Below, piece after piece: positions 1 through 13,000 of a DNA stretch of 64,000 nt (positions are counted from its first letter, which is position 1; every line of letters starts with the position of its first letter). The translations under genes were made by a program, and so were the position numbers. The stretch is from Ancylostoma caninum (taxonomy: Eukaryota > Nematoda > Chromadorea > Rhabditida > Ancylostomatidae). The DNA lies in assembly GCA_037903475.1 (NCBI GenBank), contig JBAJFG010000487.1, positions 1,426,001 through 1,490,000 of the forward strand, read 5' to 3'. The notes beneath the pieces are model-generated. The model did not search any database, was not told the DNA's origin, and was given only the letters and a program-made list of their open reading frames with translations.

Positions 1-1
1 G

Positions 2-625
2 AGGCGAAGCAGCGAAGGATTACCTCCAGGGATAGCCGGACGAAATCTGGGAAAAGGAGAGCATATAGCTCAACAGAAACAAAATGGGCTAACTGTTCTT
101 AAATGGAGGGGCAAGAAGGACGTGCTGATGCTGTCAACAATGCACGACAATTCTGTGAACGCCAACGGAACGCCCAACCTCATCGATGACTACAACAAGG
201 CGAAATCTTTCTTTGACATCCAAGACCAACAGGCATCGTATACTCCCTACGTGCGGAATACTATGAAGTGGTATCAGAGGATATTCTTCCATTTGATCAC
301 GCAAACTGCCGTTGTAAATTCGTGGAGGCTCTTTTGTGACGTGACGGGTAGTAAAATAGGACTGCTAGATTACAAGATATCGATTATCAAATCGTTGTTG
401 CCGTTGAAAAGGCCTCCAAGCCCGACATTGAAGCATCTTCTGGAGCAAGTTGAAGGGCCCAAAAGATCGACAGTGCGACGATGCGTTGGATGTTACACAA
501 AGATTTGTACAGAAAGTGGCTCTAATGAAGCTAGAAGGCGAGCAAAACGTGTGCATACCCGTTGCTCCAAATGCAAACGACATTATTGTATCGAATGTTT
601 CCAAGCAATTCATACACAGTGTTGA
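2..625 (+). CDS. piggyBac-type transposase, C-terminal part
   Basis: The frame is open from base 2 to the stop at 623-625, so the gene begins before the window. The translation holds the end of a DDE_Tnp_1_7 (piggyBac) catalytic domain: VLMLSTMHDN, then a YNKAK..FD..DQ stretch where piggyBac proteins carry the last catalytic aspartate, then the YTPYVRNTMKWYQRIFF helix. It ends in a cysteine-rich piggyBac C-terminal finger (RCVGCYTKIC, RCSKCKRHYCIEC, final HTQC). Known family role: cut-and-paste transposition at TTAA sites. The piece lacks its N-terminal half here; I see no frameshift in this part. The GTG at 122 is not a start, because the frame is clearly coding upstream. Several TTAA-flanked short palindromic elements later in the window could have been mobilised by such an enzyme, but their ends cannot be matched to it here. 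Confidence 0.85.
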   Translation, partial: RRSSEGLPPGIAGRNLGKGEHIAQQKQNGLTVLKWRGKKDVLMLSTMHDNSVNANGTPNLIDDYNKAKSFFDIQDQQASYTPYVRNTMKWYQRIFFHLITQTAVVNSWRLFCDVTGSKIGLLDYKISIIKSLLPLKRPPSPTLKHLLEQVEGPKRSTVRRCVGCYTKICTESGSNEARRRAKRVHTRCSKCKRHYCIECFQAIHTQC

Positions 626-1427
626 TTTGTTTCATGGTTACTATGTTCTCACTTGTTGCTGTAAATAATACCTCCTCATTAATTGTTGAAGAATAATGTC
701 TTCTCACGTGTTATTGTAAATAAAAAAAACCATGATAAAGAAGCTTGAAAAAAGGTTTGCTTTGTCCGTCACGTGTCTCGTACACTATCATATTTATCAT
801 TATGTGGTTATTGAAGAGTTTGATAATTATGAATGTGTTCAAAAAATATGGCATCAAAAAGCGTGCAGAGATGGCTGTGTGCAAGCTGTCATGAGTGTGT
901 TAAAATCTGAATAGGTAATTTTATTCTGGAGTGGTTTGCCTCAAAAAAAAGGGGCGAGTGTTGGGTATTTGTGCATGAAAAACAGAAGTAAAATAAAAGT
1001 AAGTAAACAAAATAATGAATAAAAGTAAATTTAAATACGTCTGATGACGATTTTTATGCCAAACGGAGGTTTGAAGTTCGACCTCGTTGCACGGCGTGTA
1101 CCACATGCTCTGCTAGGCTCATTTTCCTCTGGTTTTCTTTTCGAACTTCACTTCTTGGTGAAATGGAATATAAGAAGCGGTCAGTTTTGTAGGGCGTAAC
1201 ATCGTGCCTTTGGAAGGTTTATTCGGTTACATTTGATCCTTGTTTTCGCACTGATACGCTTCATGCTTGATGAAAAAGGCTTTTGGATTATTTTAAGCTC
1301 CTCCGAAGCCTTCTATAGATGTTTGTATCAAAAAAAAAAAAAAAAAAAACGGAAGGAGCCGAACAAGTTCTTCCATACATCTGCTGTATATTTTCGCTTC
1401 TGGGCAATAACAAATTCCAGTGGCTGA
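626..1427. other. intergenic, no gene seen
   Basis: AT-rich sequence after the transposase with an A run at 1,330-1,349. Short open frames here have no coding features I can recognise. A motif near 950-975 (GCGAGTGTTG followed by GTATTTGTGC) recurs with changes at about 4,759-4,780, so it may be a repeat fragment. Confidence 0.4.
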
Positions 1428-1676
1428 AGGGTAATTTATACTAGCTGCGTGCGTCAGTCGCGCATCAGTCGCACGCATCCATTTGCAAGGGATTTTCCAT
1501 GAAGACCGGTCAACACTGCATGTACATCCCCAATGAAAAGAATGTGCGGCCGCCGCGAGGCCGTGAACGCGTGCGTCTGAGCTGCGACTGCGATGCGACT
1601 GCTATGCGACTGGGCCCTATTCTTCAACATATAGACGCACGCGCGTCAGTCGCACGCATCCAGTATAAATTGCCCT
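1428..1676. mobile_element. MITE, AGGGCAATTTATAC family (3-bp target)
   Basis: A 249-bp element with inverted ends (AGGGTAATTTATAC at left, GTATAAATTGCCCT at right), flanked by TGA on both sides (1,425-1,427 and 1,677-1,679). The inside is made of GCGTGCGTC/CAGTCGC motifs in both orientations and contains no coding frame of note. Other copies lie at 14,625, 22,454, 25,891 (partial) and 35,124. Three-base target duplications suggest a PIF/Harbinger-like source, but that is only inference. Confidence 0.75.
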
Positions 1677-2161
1677 TGAGCGCCACAGCACGCGCTCAAC
1701 ATTACACAACATGGCACTCGGATTGTCTGATTGTCTGTGCATCCACACATCTCATCATCACCACTGTCTTCATTCTCGCCCAAACCTCCCCACTCTGTTT
1801 TAACGTGTCTAGACAGGTGGTGAGACGCGTGGGCACTGACTCACTGGAATTTCTTTTGGTAGCTCCTTCTACTAGTTAGATTTTGCAATGAAAACGTTAT
1901 AAAATATCCACCACGTCAACAGATTTTCTTTCGCGCTTTTCAAATATTTTTATTGCCGACATTTTTGGACAGTATTACCCGTAGAGTCCCTCGTTAACGT
2001 TGTTAGTATTGGATATCGGATATGCTATCTTCAAAACTGATTCCTGTTGGTTGCAGCAATTGTTTGCGAGCATGTGGTGCAAGTCACATGTCTATTGAAT
2101 GTTTCCACACCTGAGCAGTTTAACCATTTTAACAAAAATCGATGATCATAATGTAAACTGG

Positions 2162-2170
2162 TTATTTTAG
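2162..2170 (+). promoter_or_regulatory. probable spliced-leader acceptor of TAF12
   Basis: A TTATTTTAG acceptor lies 6 bases before the ATG at 2,176. There is no plausible upstream coding exon, so this is best read as a trans-splice site giving a very short 5' UTR, as is common in nematodes. Confidence 0.5.
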
Positions 2171-2175
2171 TGGTG

Positions 2176-3699
2176 ATGTCCGACGGACAGCAGGTGCCGC
2201 AGCCTAACCAGCCTGGAGGACAGTCGCATCTGATCGCCGCGTTGAGTTCACGTGGCGGTGGTGGACCGCAGCAGCAGCAGCAGCAAATCCAGCCTGGGGG
2301 CGGACCCATTCGCGTTCAACTTCAGCAGCAGGGCCGCCCACCCATTGTTCCGTACCCGCAGGGAGCAGGTGGCCAACAGGCACCGCCACAGATGCGAACG
2401 GTGCAGCAGGTGTATCAGCAGTCACCGAATGGTCCACCGCAGCAACGCATTGTACACCAGATCGCTCAACGACCGGTGATGGGCCAGCCGGCACAGATGA
2501 TGCGGGTGAGCAGCGCGCCGCAGCCCACCATGCAAATCGTGCACACTGGCCCGCCCCAGCCACAGCAGATCCATGTGTCTTCGTCTCCTATAATGGGCCC
2601 ACGGGCACCCCCACAGCAACCAACACGTGCCCAACTTGCGCCCCTGCCTGGCGGCCAGCCACCACCGCCTGGAGCCAACGTGCAGCCGATGTTGGCACCA
2701 CCCAGCTCCAACGGCTCAATTATGGACCGCACGCGTATTGATGAACTGGCTAGGCAAACGAGTGCCAACACGGTACTGGACGATGTAGTAAAGGTAAGTA
2801 TAGTTTGTTAGTTCTGGGGTGCCGTGCATGCGCACTGCTCACCCTTCGTCCATGTCGTTATCATTATCTGCGTATCAAAGCCAACCATCGCCTCTAGCTA
2901 TCAATGACGCGTCTGGCTTGCTAAAGATAACGATAGAGAAGGAGGGATTAGCAGTGCGGATACGCGCCACCCTAGATTCAAACGATCATGCATTTCCTTA
3001 GCTACGGTGTTGTCTATAAAATTGTTGTGGTTACTAGGCACAGAAGTGTACAAATTTTTTTCACCAAAACTTGCTCCTATCTACTAATTTGAAGTTGAAA
3101 ATTGGATCAATGTTTGTATCATCGATTTTTCTTAGAAATTCACATCAATGCAGGGTACTAGGATGAGAAGATTGCGCACTAATTAAGCTAGAGAACTTTT
3201 GGAATGTTGGGAAGTTCTGGAAAAACTTAGAGTTCAGTCAGAAGTTTTTTGTGGTTAAAAACGAGACATTCCACGTTTGTAGTTGTGTCTCGGAGCCACT
3301 CTGAATCAAATACTCTGGAATATTTCAGAATTTCTGGACTCTGGCGAATACTTTCCAACTTGCCAAGACCACAAAAACACTTAATTAATGATGTACTTGA
3401 TCTACACGGTTTATTTCACCCCATTTTAGGACATGTTGTGCGACTACACGGATGAGTTCATCAACGAGTTAGTCAGCCATGTGTGCAAGCTGGTTAAGCA
3501 TCGCGGGAACCATCGAATCGAAGCGAGAGACGTGGAATTTGTGCTCGATATGGTGTACAAAATGCCGTCAGCCCCACGCGCATCCGTGCACGTCTTCGGC
3601 GCACCGGCGCCGATTCGCCCCGACCGTATCACTCCACAACCCACCGAGGCACACAAACAGCGTATGCTGCTGATTAAGAAAGTTGTAAAGAAGCCGTAA
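2176..3699 (+). CDS. taf-12: TFIID subunit TAF12
   Basis: Two exons, 2,176-2,793 and 3,430-3,699, joined in phase 0 across a 636-bp intron (GTAAGT donor, TTTTAG acceptor), give 295 residues. Residues 1 to about 185 are a low-complexity Gln/Pro/Gly/Ala-rich region, as in other TAF12 proteins. The C-terminal part is the TAF12 histone fold: RIDELARQ, then after the splice DYTDEFINELV, then the diagnostic KLVKHRGNHRIEARDVEFVLD. The tail ends in a basic KKVVKKP. Family role: TAF12 pairs with TAF4 in TFIID (and is a SAGA subunit in many eukaryotes), working at RNA polymerase II promoters. The ATG at 2,176 was chosen over the in-frame GTG at 2,170 because a splice acceptor ends exactly there. The splice falls inside the histone fold. 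I see no damage. Confidence 0.9.
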
Positions 3700-6361
3700 T
3701 TTTGTACATTCCATCCGATGATCTTGTTTAGTTAGCGGGTTCTTCCAATTTGTTCCTTGCGGTGTAAGGTATGGGTGACTTTCTTTTCATTTTTTTTAAA
3801 CTGAACATTTTGTAATTTTTTGAAGTACACTGTTATTCATACTGTTCTAGCGTTCTTAGTGCCTGCAAATTCGGATGATTTCATTTCTTACTATCAAATA
3901 TCAATTATTTGTTATTCTGCAGTCTTTTTCCTAAGCCGATTCCTATTATTTATGCCTTGAACGCAGAACTCATATGGTATGTCTTTTATTTTTGTTATAG
4001 TTTTTGTAATCAGTTCTTTGTTCCGAATGTAAAGCACGTTACACTAATGTATCTGAAGATGTGATTTTTGTTGCTTTATTCAAAGAAGTGTTCTAAACCA
4101 TGTCTCGATTTAGTTTATGTGAAATTTCTTGAAGAGCTAAAGAGTCATCGCAGAGGCAGATAGTTTAATGTAAGCTATTCCTCCAGTCAAGGATATTTCT
4201 GTAGCTCTTCAAGTATGCCATCTGGTATCCGCTGAATTCACCAATAGGTTGTGTATGGTTCATCTGCTTGTTAGCACCTGTTCTGGCAAAGAGTTTAGGG
4301 CGAAGTTTAGGATTTTGATGCCATCCTAAACGTGAAGGTAGCCAAAACATAAGAACATAGTAGCATAAGCATTGTGGAGTATTTTCATTGATCTAAATGA
4401 ATAATTTGGTGCAATTTCTTGTCATTCATTTTTCAGCGATGCTGTTCTAATCAGTGCTTATGTTGCGACGCGTTTCGTTGATTCGTTATCTTATTTGCGA
4501 TGTCAATCGTTGTCAAAGAGAACGCCTCATTGATATTCCATGCGCTCTCCTTGACTCTAATGTTTTATCAGTTTGTTACATTCCTTTAGCGTCGAGATAG
4601 GAAGTGTTTCCAGAATTTACGAGAACGTTTGGTTTCTTTGAAGTCAAGCCCTTTCCCTCAGATTTGCTCTGGCATTCCCATCATAGTTTTATTTACATCG
4701 AGTGTACTAGATTTGTGCTTTTTATGCAGTTTTCATAGTAAATGCTCCCTTAAAAAAGGCGAGTGTTGAGTATTTTTGCTGTGTTGTCCACTGCATATCT
4801 GGACGCGTTCGCTTCTGTTCCTTGTTTTTTTTTTCTTTCACTCTTATTCCTATTGAAGCGGATTATGTTCACGGTGGTCAAGTAGACTTTTCACATCTTC
4901 TGTGGTCCTTGCAGTTACATCGAGCGTCAATCACGATTGCACCTATTCCCTCGCCAGTCGCGTCGCGTAGGGACTGAGGCGCGGTAGGCCAGAGAGAGGT
5001 GAAATTGTGACTGATGTATATTCCGTACCTCCTTTTTTATCCAACTACATCTCCTTTCTAAATGTGAACTAATCTCCGGTTGTGTGTAACTGCAATATTT
5101 GGGATGAGGAGCGTTGTTCCTGGGAGAAGGCAGTGCTTCCGAGCTCTGCGATTGGTCAATTGGATGCACTGGTCAATCGTAGATCTCAGCCGCAGCTTCA
5201 TTTTCAGGTACAACGCTCCAGACTGTCTGTCAATAGGTTTGAACGCTGAGCTCGGTTGAGTTGACACTAGAGGGTGAGAAAAGGTGTTTGAATGCAGTAG
5301 TCGGAAAATGGCGCTACCGTCTTCGTAACACATTCGTAAACTTTCAAACGAGGCGGAAGAGTAGGCGAACGGGTACAATTCCTATAGGTCTGTCGTCTTA
5401 TTTCTGCTGCATTTCATTGGAGACGTTGATCACACTGATATGCCGTATTTCTGCATGTTCTGCACGGCGTTCATGGGAACTTAATCGCCATCGATCCATG
5501 TATGATTCCAATGTAATGCAAGCTCTATAGGCAATAAATTGGACGAAAGGAAGATCTGAACCTTACGTATTTTTAATTGTACTACTAACACTGTGGTAAT
5601 TTATTCAATGGCAACTCTCTCAATTTGCCAAGTAGACTACAATGGCATTTTCTTATGAAAAAAAAAACGATTGTAAAAGAAAAAAATCCGAAAGCTAGGG
5701 ATAGCCTAGTTCCGTTTCGCACTCTGACTTGAATATCGTACTGCCACCCTTCTCTGCACATTAGGAACTGCTATGATTACACACTGGCCACTGTGTACTT
5801 TCGAAAAATGGCAACTTTTTTTTTTGAGAAGCAAGATATTCTAAAGTGATGGCTACAACGGAGTTGAAATGAACAGGAATTTTCTCCTGTGCTGCGCTTT
5901 CTTCCACATCTTCCGTCTGGGAATTTTTTTCAAGTTGTTCAACTTGCTTAGTCAATCGTCTTAGTTATTCTTAATGGTCTTATTTTGCTTAGAGGTGCAG
6001 TGAACTTTGTAAAGATTGGCCGATTAGAAAATGTCTGTTCTGACAGAGCCTTATCGAATTTCTTCAGCTAATCTTCCAGATAATTACTATTGTATAGCTG
6101 TCATAGTGAATTCCATGGATTTCTCAATGGCGCTTTTGGAGAAACAAAAAACGACTATAACGAGCAATGGCCGGTCTTGTTTGACGAGCAGAATTGGCGT
6201 GGGACACTGCTGGAGTTCAGAAGAAAAACAGAAGAAGCTATTGAGAGTTTGTGTAATTAGAGTGATACTTCCTATGCCCATTCTTTGGGGGGTGAAACTA
6301 CACAAAAATAGCTACTGCTCACCTATACATAGGTAAAGATAAGATTAGAAAAGAACTTATA
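3700..6361. other. 3' UTR and intergenic, no gene seen
   Basis: AT-rich sequence holding the TAF12 3' end. Small open frames on both strands (for example around 5,000-5,500) lack splice context or recognisable motifs. Confidence 0.4.
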
Positions 6362-6626
6362 CAGTGGACGTCAGTGGCGGTGGCCCATCTGCGGCCTCGA
6401 GAAGTGCGCCGCGCAACCGCGCCCCGTCGTAAGCGATGTTTTCTGCTGCTGTTACGCTATATCTAGCAGCTCTTCTACCCGATTTAAGGATTCTCGTTTA
6501 AATCGGGAAGGAAGCGACTAGAAATAGCACTCCGGCAGCGGCCAACACCGATCCCGGCGCGCGCGGCGCGGTCGCGCTGCGTCCTTTTCGAGGCCGCGGA
6601 TGGGCCACCGCCATTGACGCTTACTG
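6362..6626. mobile_element. mariner-type MITE (TA target), 265 bp
   Basis: Inverted ends start CAGTGGACGTCAGTGGCGG and, on the other strand, CAGTAAGCGTCAATGGCGG, and match over about 40 bases. They are flanked by TA at 6,360-6,361 and 6,627-6,628. An internal palindrome around TTTAAATCGGG sits at 6,480-6,510. CAGT ends with TA flanks are typical of Tc1/mariner-derived MITEs. Confidence 0.75.
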
Positions 6627-6650
6627 TAGACTTTGCGACGAAGTCTTACA

Positions 6651-6798
6651 TACTGTCTTTCTCAAAAATTCTTGCCTCATGTTGAACCGCCCGTCAGCTA
6701 AGCCACGTCACACCACGTATGATAATACATAGGTGATGCGGCGCGCCCTAGCAGATGGGCGGTGAAGCGTGAGGCAAGTATTTTTGAGAAGGAGTGTA
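6651..6798. mobile_element. TA-flanked MITE, CTCAAAAAT family, 148 bp
   Basis: The left end TACTGTCTTTCTCAAAAATT and the right end AATACTTGCCTCA (read on the minus strand) form an inverted repeat. A close second copy is at 42,414-42,560, and a right half lies at 37,081-37,160. The core contains the conserved string CATAGGTGATGCGGC. Confidence 0.75.
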
Positions 6799-9700
6799 GT
6801 TTCAAAAAACACATTTTGTGGGGAGATCGTTCACTGTGTTATGGCCGACTAGAGCCACTTGATCTACAGCCTGCATCTTCCACATATCTCTAGATCTAAA
6901 CGTGCCCCGATCCAGATCATCTATTGGCTGAGCAGGTGAAGAATAGCTAGTGAATCGCCATCATGACGCAAAATTCGGCAAATAATTCTTGCTGAAAGTC
7001 AGGAAACTGGGAACAAATCGTAGACTAGGAGAGTTATTCCGCGATTTCCCGCCAAGTTTTCGTAGATCATCTCTACGTTGCCACAGTGATGTCCCTCGAT
7101 CAATGATTGCTGCTATTCCTCCATGCTCATCCGCCTTTACGGTAACGGATCATACATATCTATGGCTTTGGTCGTTCTTCTAGGTTTTCTGGTTCTTTTT
7201 TTCGAGTGACACAGAGAGGCGGAGATGTTTTCTGAGAACTGAGTTTTCATTGATTTCTGACGGCATTGTGTAGCCTTGCAGGTGGTGCTTTTCGCGGTTC
7301 TGTTCTCCTTCATTGTGGAAATGCCTTCTTAGGGGCATAATATTTGCTCCTATTTTCTGAAACCTCATGCGCCTACAGCTTGATGCAGACGAAGTTAGGC
7401 TATGGATTCAACTTGAGAATTGCAGCTTTCAATGGGGATTTTTGCTCCTGTGTGGAGTGAATTGAATAGAAAGGGTTGACTAAGTAACACTTTTCGGAAG
7501 CCGGGTTGCAGAGACCGAAGTTGTCGACATTTTGGCCTCCTTTTATATTCAGATGCGGAAACCAAAATTATTTGGGAACTATCTCTACAGCGCACAGCTT
7601 TGCTCTCAGACAACAATTCACATGAGAACCGCTGGTCAGGTGGGCGGTTGTGGCAGGGCGTGCTGGCTTATTTCCAGGCCTATCTCGTCAACATTAGTTC
7701 AACAGCCGAAAGTTCACATGTATTGACAGTGGTCTGGAAATATCGGGACAGTTCGTCTGCTCACTTTACCAGGTTTACCCATCGATAAATCTAGTTTGCT
7801 TGCTTGCTACATTTATTCACCCAGGATCTTTTCTGTACCGGGCAATGTGAGTTGTTGCTGTAGTAGCGGCTATGTGTAGGTTGTTTCTGAATCCACTGTC
7901 TAGAAGGGCTGTATGGTGTGAAGCTGAAGACTTCAGTTATCTTAATTTGAACGAATTCGGCATGAAATTGTAAGCCAAGGACCTTTCTTTCAAAGTTTGT
8001 TAGACATATGGCTAGCAAAGACGAGCACCTGACAGCGAGTTACTGCCAGCAGATAGGTTTAGGTGTATTATCTCATTGACGTCAGTAGGATTCGCAGTTT
8101 TTATCCGAAGTTCTATATGAATCTAGTCCTAAGTTTTTTTTTTACTTCTCTGCCTCGGACTACTACGCATGGCCTTTGTGCAAAAACCATGTATGGCCTA
8201 CTCATTGAAAAAGTAACGTCTGAAATCTTTTCATCCTTGCTTCTCATGAAGCGTTGTCATCTTCATTTTCACCTTCTGTATGAGGAGACCCCTCAAGGGT
8301 TGTGATCACCTCAGGAAGGTGGAATGATAGTACTCATTTGGTGCAGAGGAAGTGATATTTTTGTCCCGTTCTAGTCTATTTGTTTACTTCTAATATTTTC
8401 TGGATCAGCTTGCACCTTTCTGTGTATTTGAATAGATAAAGGCTCACTTCTAGGATATTTTTCCTCTATCATTAGGTCGTCTTTTTCTCTAACAATGACT
8501 CATTTTCACAAAAAAAAAAATTGCAAATACCGTATAGAGAAAATCTCTGATAAGGTGGGAATAGTCCCGGGTAATTAGCCGCCTGAATTTTCCACAATTA
8601 CAGTTGATTACATGGTGTTCGTCATCCATCGATCAACAAAGCTGTGAAGCGACGATGACTCAAAGACATTTCTCTTTCACATGTAGCACTTCAGTGCTCA
8701 AAGGTTCTCCTATTGCTCGCATTAGAGGAGACAGGAACATGTTCAGAACAGAGCGAAAGTTCCTCTGTTTGTACGTAGTCCCCGTTGTCAGCGCCGGACC
8801 CCCAAGCGGCGCAAAATCGCTGACGTTCGTGTACGTATCTTGACGGCCCTCATTTGAATTTTCTTAACGTTCTGGAATGTGATTCATGTTGGCGACAGCC
8901 ATAGTTGCTTTTTCGGATGCAATTAGTGATTCACCTTGGTGCCAAGCAGTAAGGGGTAGCGCCGCCCGCGCAACTGTGGTCGATAAAACGGCTGGAAACA
9001 CTTCCTGTCTGCGAACATTCTGATCGTGTCTTATCATGATGCTCATCGTAAGCAACCGCATTCTGTATGCCGTCATTTTCAGTGTATTGATAGGCGAGTG
9101 CGGGTGTGTCGAGATGTGAGTTCGTTATGCCGTATCGTATCGTACCGTATCCTACCGCCCGACGTATTGTAGGTGCGATAAATGCCGCTTATGCCACCTG
9201 GCTTGCCTAAACGGAAGTCCGACGAAACGCTGGACGACTCAGCACCAGACGAAAAGTGAATATTATGTGCACGGTCCAGAGCGAACTGACACAGAACTGA
9301 CGCGATCTGATCTGCTGGTTGATGCCGCAGGAGCTGAGCTGCACCGGCCATCGTCCGCGAAAGACGCCTAGGCAATGCCAGGGTTATTCTATAGCGCTAT
9401 GATCTACTATTTGACAGTATTCTTCAACTAATGCTTTGGCGAATGCGATTGATTAAATTGCAAGAGGAAAAGAATGCACTGATATCGCTTTTTTGCATGT
9501 CTGCTTGACGAGATTCCATTCTCTTCCATATCAGACCATTTGCTTTTGACGTTGGATCGTGAAGGGCTTATCAGTTATGGTTTTCCAGCACTAAGGGTCC
9601 TTTCAATGCTTTCCATCGAGTGTTCATTTCTAATTTATGTCTATACTTTGCCTTAATTTCGTTTTTCCTTTCAAAACGACCGAGTTTATTTTTAAAATCA

Positions 9701-10829
9701 CCCCAGTTGGTTTTTGCAGGAATTCATTCCTGTATATTGAAACTCATTGGATTGATTGAATCTAATTAGCTCTATTTAGCGTTAGTTAGCTGCTTAGAGT
9801 TCTGCTAGTCTTTTCCTTTTGGTAGAATAAATTTCAGAAGTTAAATTTCGCCATGCTGAGAAGGCACGAGCAGAGCTCTATGGTTTTACCCACAGTGATA
9901 AATCGATTTGCGTTTTATACCCGCGATTCAGTCTACATCGAACCTAAAAAGAATCTGCTACACTTTTACGACATTTTTATAAGCTTTTATGATTTTTCTT
10001 CTGCTCTGAATTAATAAACAAATTTTCCGTGAATTTTATCCGTTGTTTGCAAGCTCCGCGCTCGCCCGCCAACTGAGTGTCCAGCTGTTTGTCAAGCGAA
10101 TTAGAAAGTGTTTCACGATCCAACGACAAAGCCTTTCAGTGCTAGTTGATTTCTCGCATGTTTCATCTATAGGAACATTTGTAGGACCAATTATTTGCTT
10201 TCTAAAGGCTTAAGCTCTTCAATTTGGAAGAAAAAACACGTAACTTTTAGTACCAGATTATTGCAAAAGAGTTTCGTAGTTGCTTTTCGCGGGAAAGAGA
10301 TTCTCCGCCTTGCGTTCACTGATATTATCACTGCGTAATCAAATTGCTGCATGCTGAAATCGGGTGCACCGGCGATTCGTATTGATTTGTGTACACGTGT
10401 ACTTTTCGTGACACCGCAGCCATAGCGAATTTAACACCTATAGTTTCATAAATCCAGCTAGTCTAGATTTTCTTCTGGAAAATAGAGTGGATCAGTTTCA
10501 TTTTATGAGAGATCTCGGCTCCATAAATGGTTGTCGATAAAAATCGGGCTAAGAATCGATTAAATGGTTGTACTTTTCTGCACCCTTCTGAGTCATTTCG
10601 AATCCGCTTTGCATGGTTTCTACTAATATATTACTTCTTGGGCGACTTTTCACTGCAAAATTTGGTAAAGCCTCCTGTCGTTATCTGCGGTTTACTGCGA
10701 AAACAGCGTAATTTTGCACAGTAACCTTCAAATTCGGTCTGGCATTTGAAATAAATGAGGGTCACCTAGTGCAGCGATTTGTATTGCTCTCTGATTTTTG
10801 ATTATTTGAGGAAGCGCACTCTGGAGAAG
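6799..10829. other. intergenic, no gene seen
   Basis: About 4 kb of AT-rich sequence. Open frames are short and unrelated to anything I recognise. A GTATC/GTACC-rich stretch near 9,130-9,160 is slightly repetitive. Confidence 0.4.
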
Positions 10830-12260
10830 ATGGCACAAATCACAAGGCAAATCATCCACACAACTAATGCTCCAGCAGCTGTTGGACCTTACAGGTGCGG
10901 TTTGGTTATCGCATCGTTTTCAATTCGTATTCTGCTGCTTTTTTGCTGGATGTTTCATAATTCTTGATTATTGCATTGTCTGTCTTATATTACTATTTCT
11001 TGTGCCTAATTGCATAGTCAGGGTACAACTGACTTTCCTACTAACAAAATTCTTGGATCTTGAATAGCTAAATTGTTTCAAACCTGTTTACTTCTTCACG
11101 GGTACTATTACAGCCCATTTATCTGTTTACTGTCCTCTGTGACTCACTTGAATTTAACTTAAATACACGCAGCATTTGTTCTCTACCTTCACAAGAGTTT
11201 TTCGGATGACTTGGCCGCGGTGACAGGAGAGCGTTAGAGAAAGTAAATTGGATGTGATCATTGTACAGTACTTCATCAAGCTCAGTTTATGTTCTTAATC
11301 GTTTCTAATCCTTCGGAGTACAGATATTTGCAATCAGGTAATTGTTTCACTAGGTTTTGAATCAGTTCCTTAACACAAAGAAGAGCAAACTGCTGTGCGC
11401 TGTCACAAAACCCTAACATGAAGGTGCAGAATAGATCACCATATAAGGATACTTTTGAGTTTGAGTGAAGTCTTCTAGTTCAAACGAGCTTTTTTACGTC
11501 AAAAGTGTATTAGTAGATTATTCAATCAGCACGAGGGCGTGGCTAGTGGGTAAGTCCACACAAAGTTCATGTTCGCTTTTTCTCGCGTAGCATAAGAAAG
11601 AGTTGTCCATGGAAGTGCAAATTTGTTCCTGAATGATTCTAATTTGAACTGATGTACATATTGACTTTTTTTCAGCCAAGCGGTTCGTGTCGACAACACC
11701 ATCTATGTGAGTGGTTCTTTGGGATTAGATCCTAAAACTGGTGAGCTGAAAGAGGGAATAAAGGAGCAGGCTCACCAATCACTCAAGAACATCGGTGAGA
11801 TACTGAAGGCGGCTGGAGTCGGGTACGGAAACGGTGGGTCAATTCTGTCCCGTTACAGATTGGTTATATGTAAACTTGCATTTAAAGTGAAATCAAGTCG
11901 CTCATCGCTATAAAATCGTGTTTGTCTATTCTGTGTTCATCTTCATTGATGTTCTCCACTTTCTTTATTTAGTGGTGAAGACTACAGTTCTGCTTGCTGA
12001 CATCAATGACTTCACCACAGTCAACGATATCTATAAGGAGTACTTCACAGCAAAGTTCCCTGCAAGAGCAGCTTATCAGGTGGGATGAACGACAATTCCT
12101 ACACAATTCATGCCTTGCTTTTGAGCAAAGTAAAGTAAAATAAAGAGCAGCTATACAAGACTTACATTTTCACCTGTTTATTTAGGTAGCTGTTCTGCCG
12201 AAGAAGGCGCTTGTCGAAATAGAAGCAATAGCAGTGACAGGAGACATTAAGGACGTCTAG
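10830..12260 (+). CDS. RidA / UK114 imine deaminase
   Basis: Four exons, 10,830-10,894, 11,676-11,833, 11,973-12,079 and 12,186-12,260, keep one frame and give 134 residues, the usual length for the YjgF/YER057c/UK114 family. Recognisable blocks in order: [15 protein letters not shown] near the N-terminus, [21 protein letters not shown]-like helix [34 protein letters not shown] with the conserved active-site arginine, and [10 protein letters not shown] near the end. Known role: trimeric enzyme hydrolysing reactive enamine/imine intermediates from PLP enzymes to ketoacids and ammonia; cytosolic or mitochondrial. No targeting sequence is evident. Introns are 781, 139 and 106 bp, with GT donors and TTTCAG/TTTAG acceptors. 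An AATAAA lies 119 bases past the stop. Confidence 0.93.
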
Positions 12261-12378
12261 ATATTTCTGTGAAGAATATGTTGTGCCTTGTTCAATCCGG
12301 TTTGAAAAGTTGAAAGTTTTAGTGTGTTTTTATGTGTACGTAACAGCACTTCGTACTGCCATGGTTTGAGAGTGTTTT

Positions 12379-12384
12379 AATAAA
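12379..12384 (+). terminator. polyadenylation signal of the RidA gene
   Basis: AATAAA about 120 bases downstream of the RidA stop, followed by T/G-rich sequence. Confidence 0.6.
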
Positions 12385-13000
12385 GATGTTTTGTTGGCAA
12401 GTATGTTTAACACGGTTTAGCTTAATAATCATAAACTGCTGCTCTTAGATGTGCTGCATGATTCTCCCATCGCTGCGCAATTTTATCAAAATTTAACATC
12501 TAGGGAAAGCAAAACAAAAGGACTAGATATTGGTGAGTTAACCTCCTCGTTCTTTCTTTCTACCAGGATTGTAGAGAGCTGTGCAGAAAACGTACAACTT
12601 TTATGTGTTTCAAAAACGACCAAAATTGAGCTTTTATAGGTAGATTGGAAATCCTGTGGTAAATGGTAAGCGTACGAATTCTCCCCTGGCGCGAGCCAAA
12701 CGCCGTTCTGAGATCCCCTTTCTTAATTTAATTTCTTCTTAGATCTCGTACACATTGAAACGGACTATAAGCAGTGATGACAGGTGATTAGTAATAATAA
12801 AAAGTACAAAGGTGCCACATGAAAATGCAATTAAGCATTATTAGCCAATGGTTACCCAGCTGGTGATATGTATGGGAACTCTAATCGCTATGAGGGGTGT
12901 CACTGTATAGATAAAGTTCCAGGAGACCAGAATGGTTTCAAGATGTAGTATTCTTCCGGTAATATACAAAGTATATGTTGTAATGTGAAAAGAGAAAAGA
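12385..13000. other. intergenic, no gene seen
   Basis: Short open frames only; no repeats with both ends found. Confidence 0.4.

Noticed and set aside
2204..2563. Long minus-strand and alternate-frame ORFs over TAF12 exon 1
   Set aside because: They are shadows of the GC-rich low-complexity TAF12 coding sequence.
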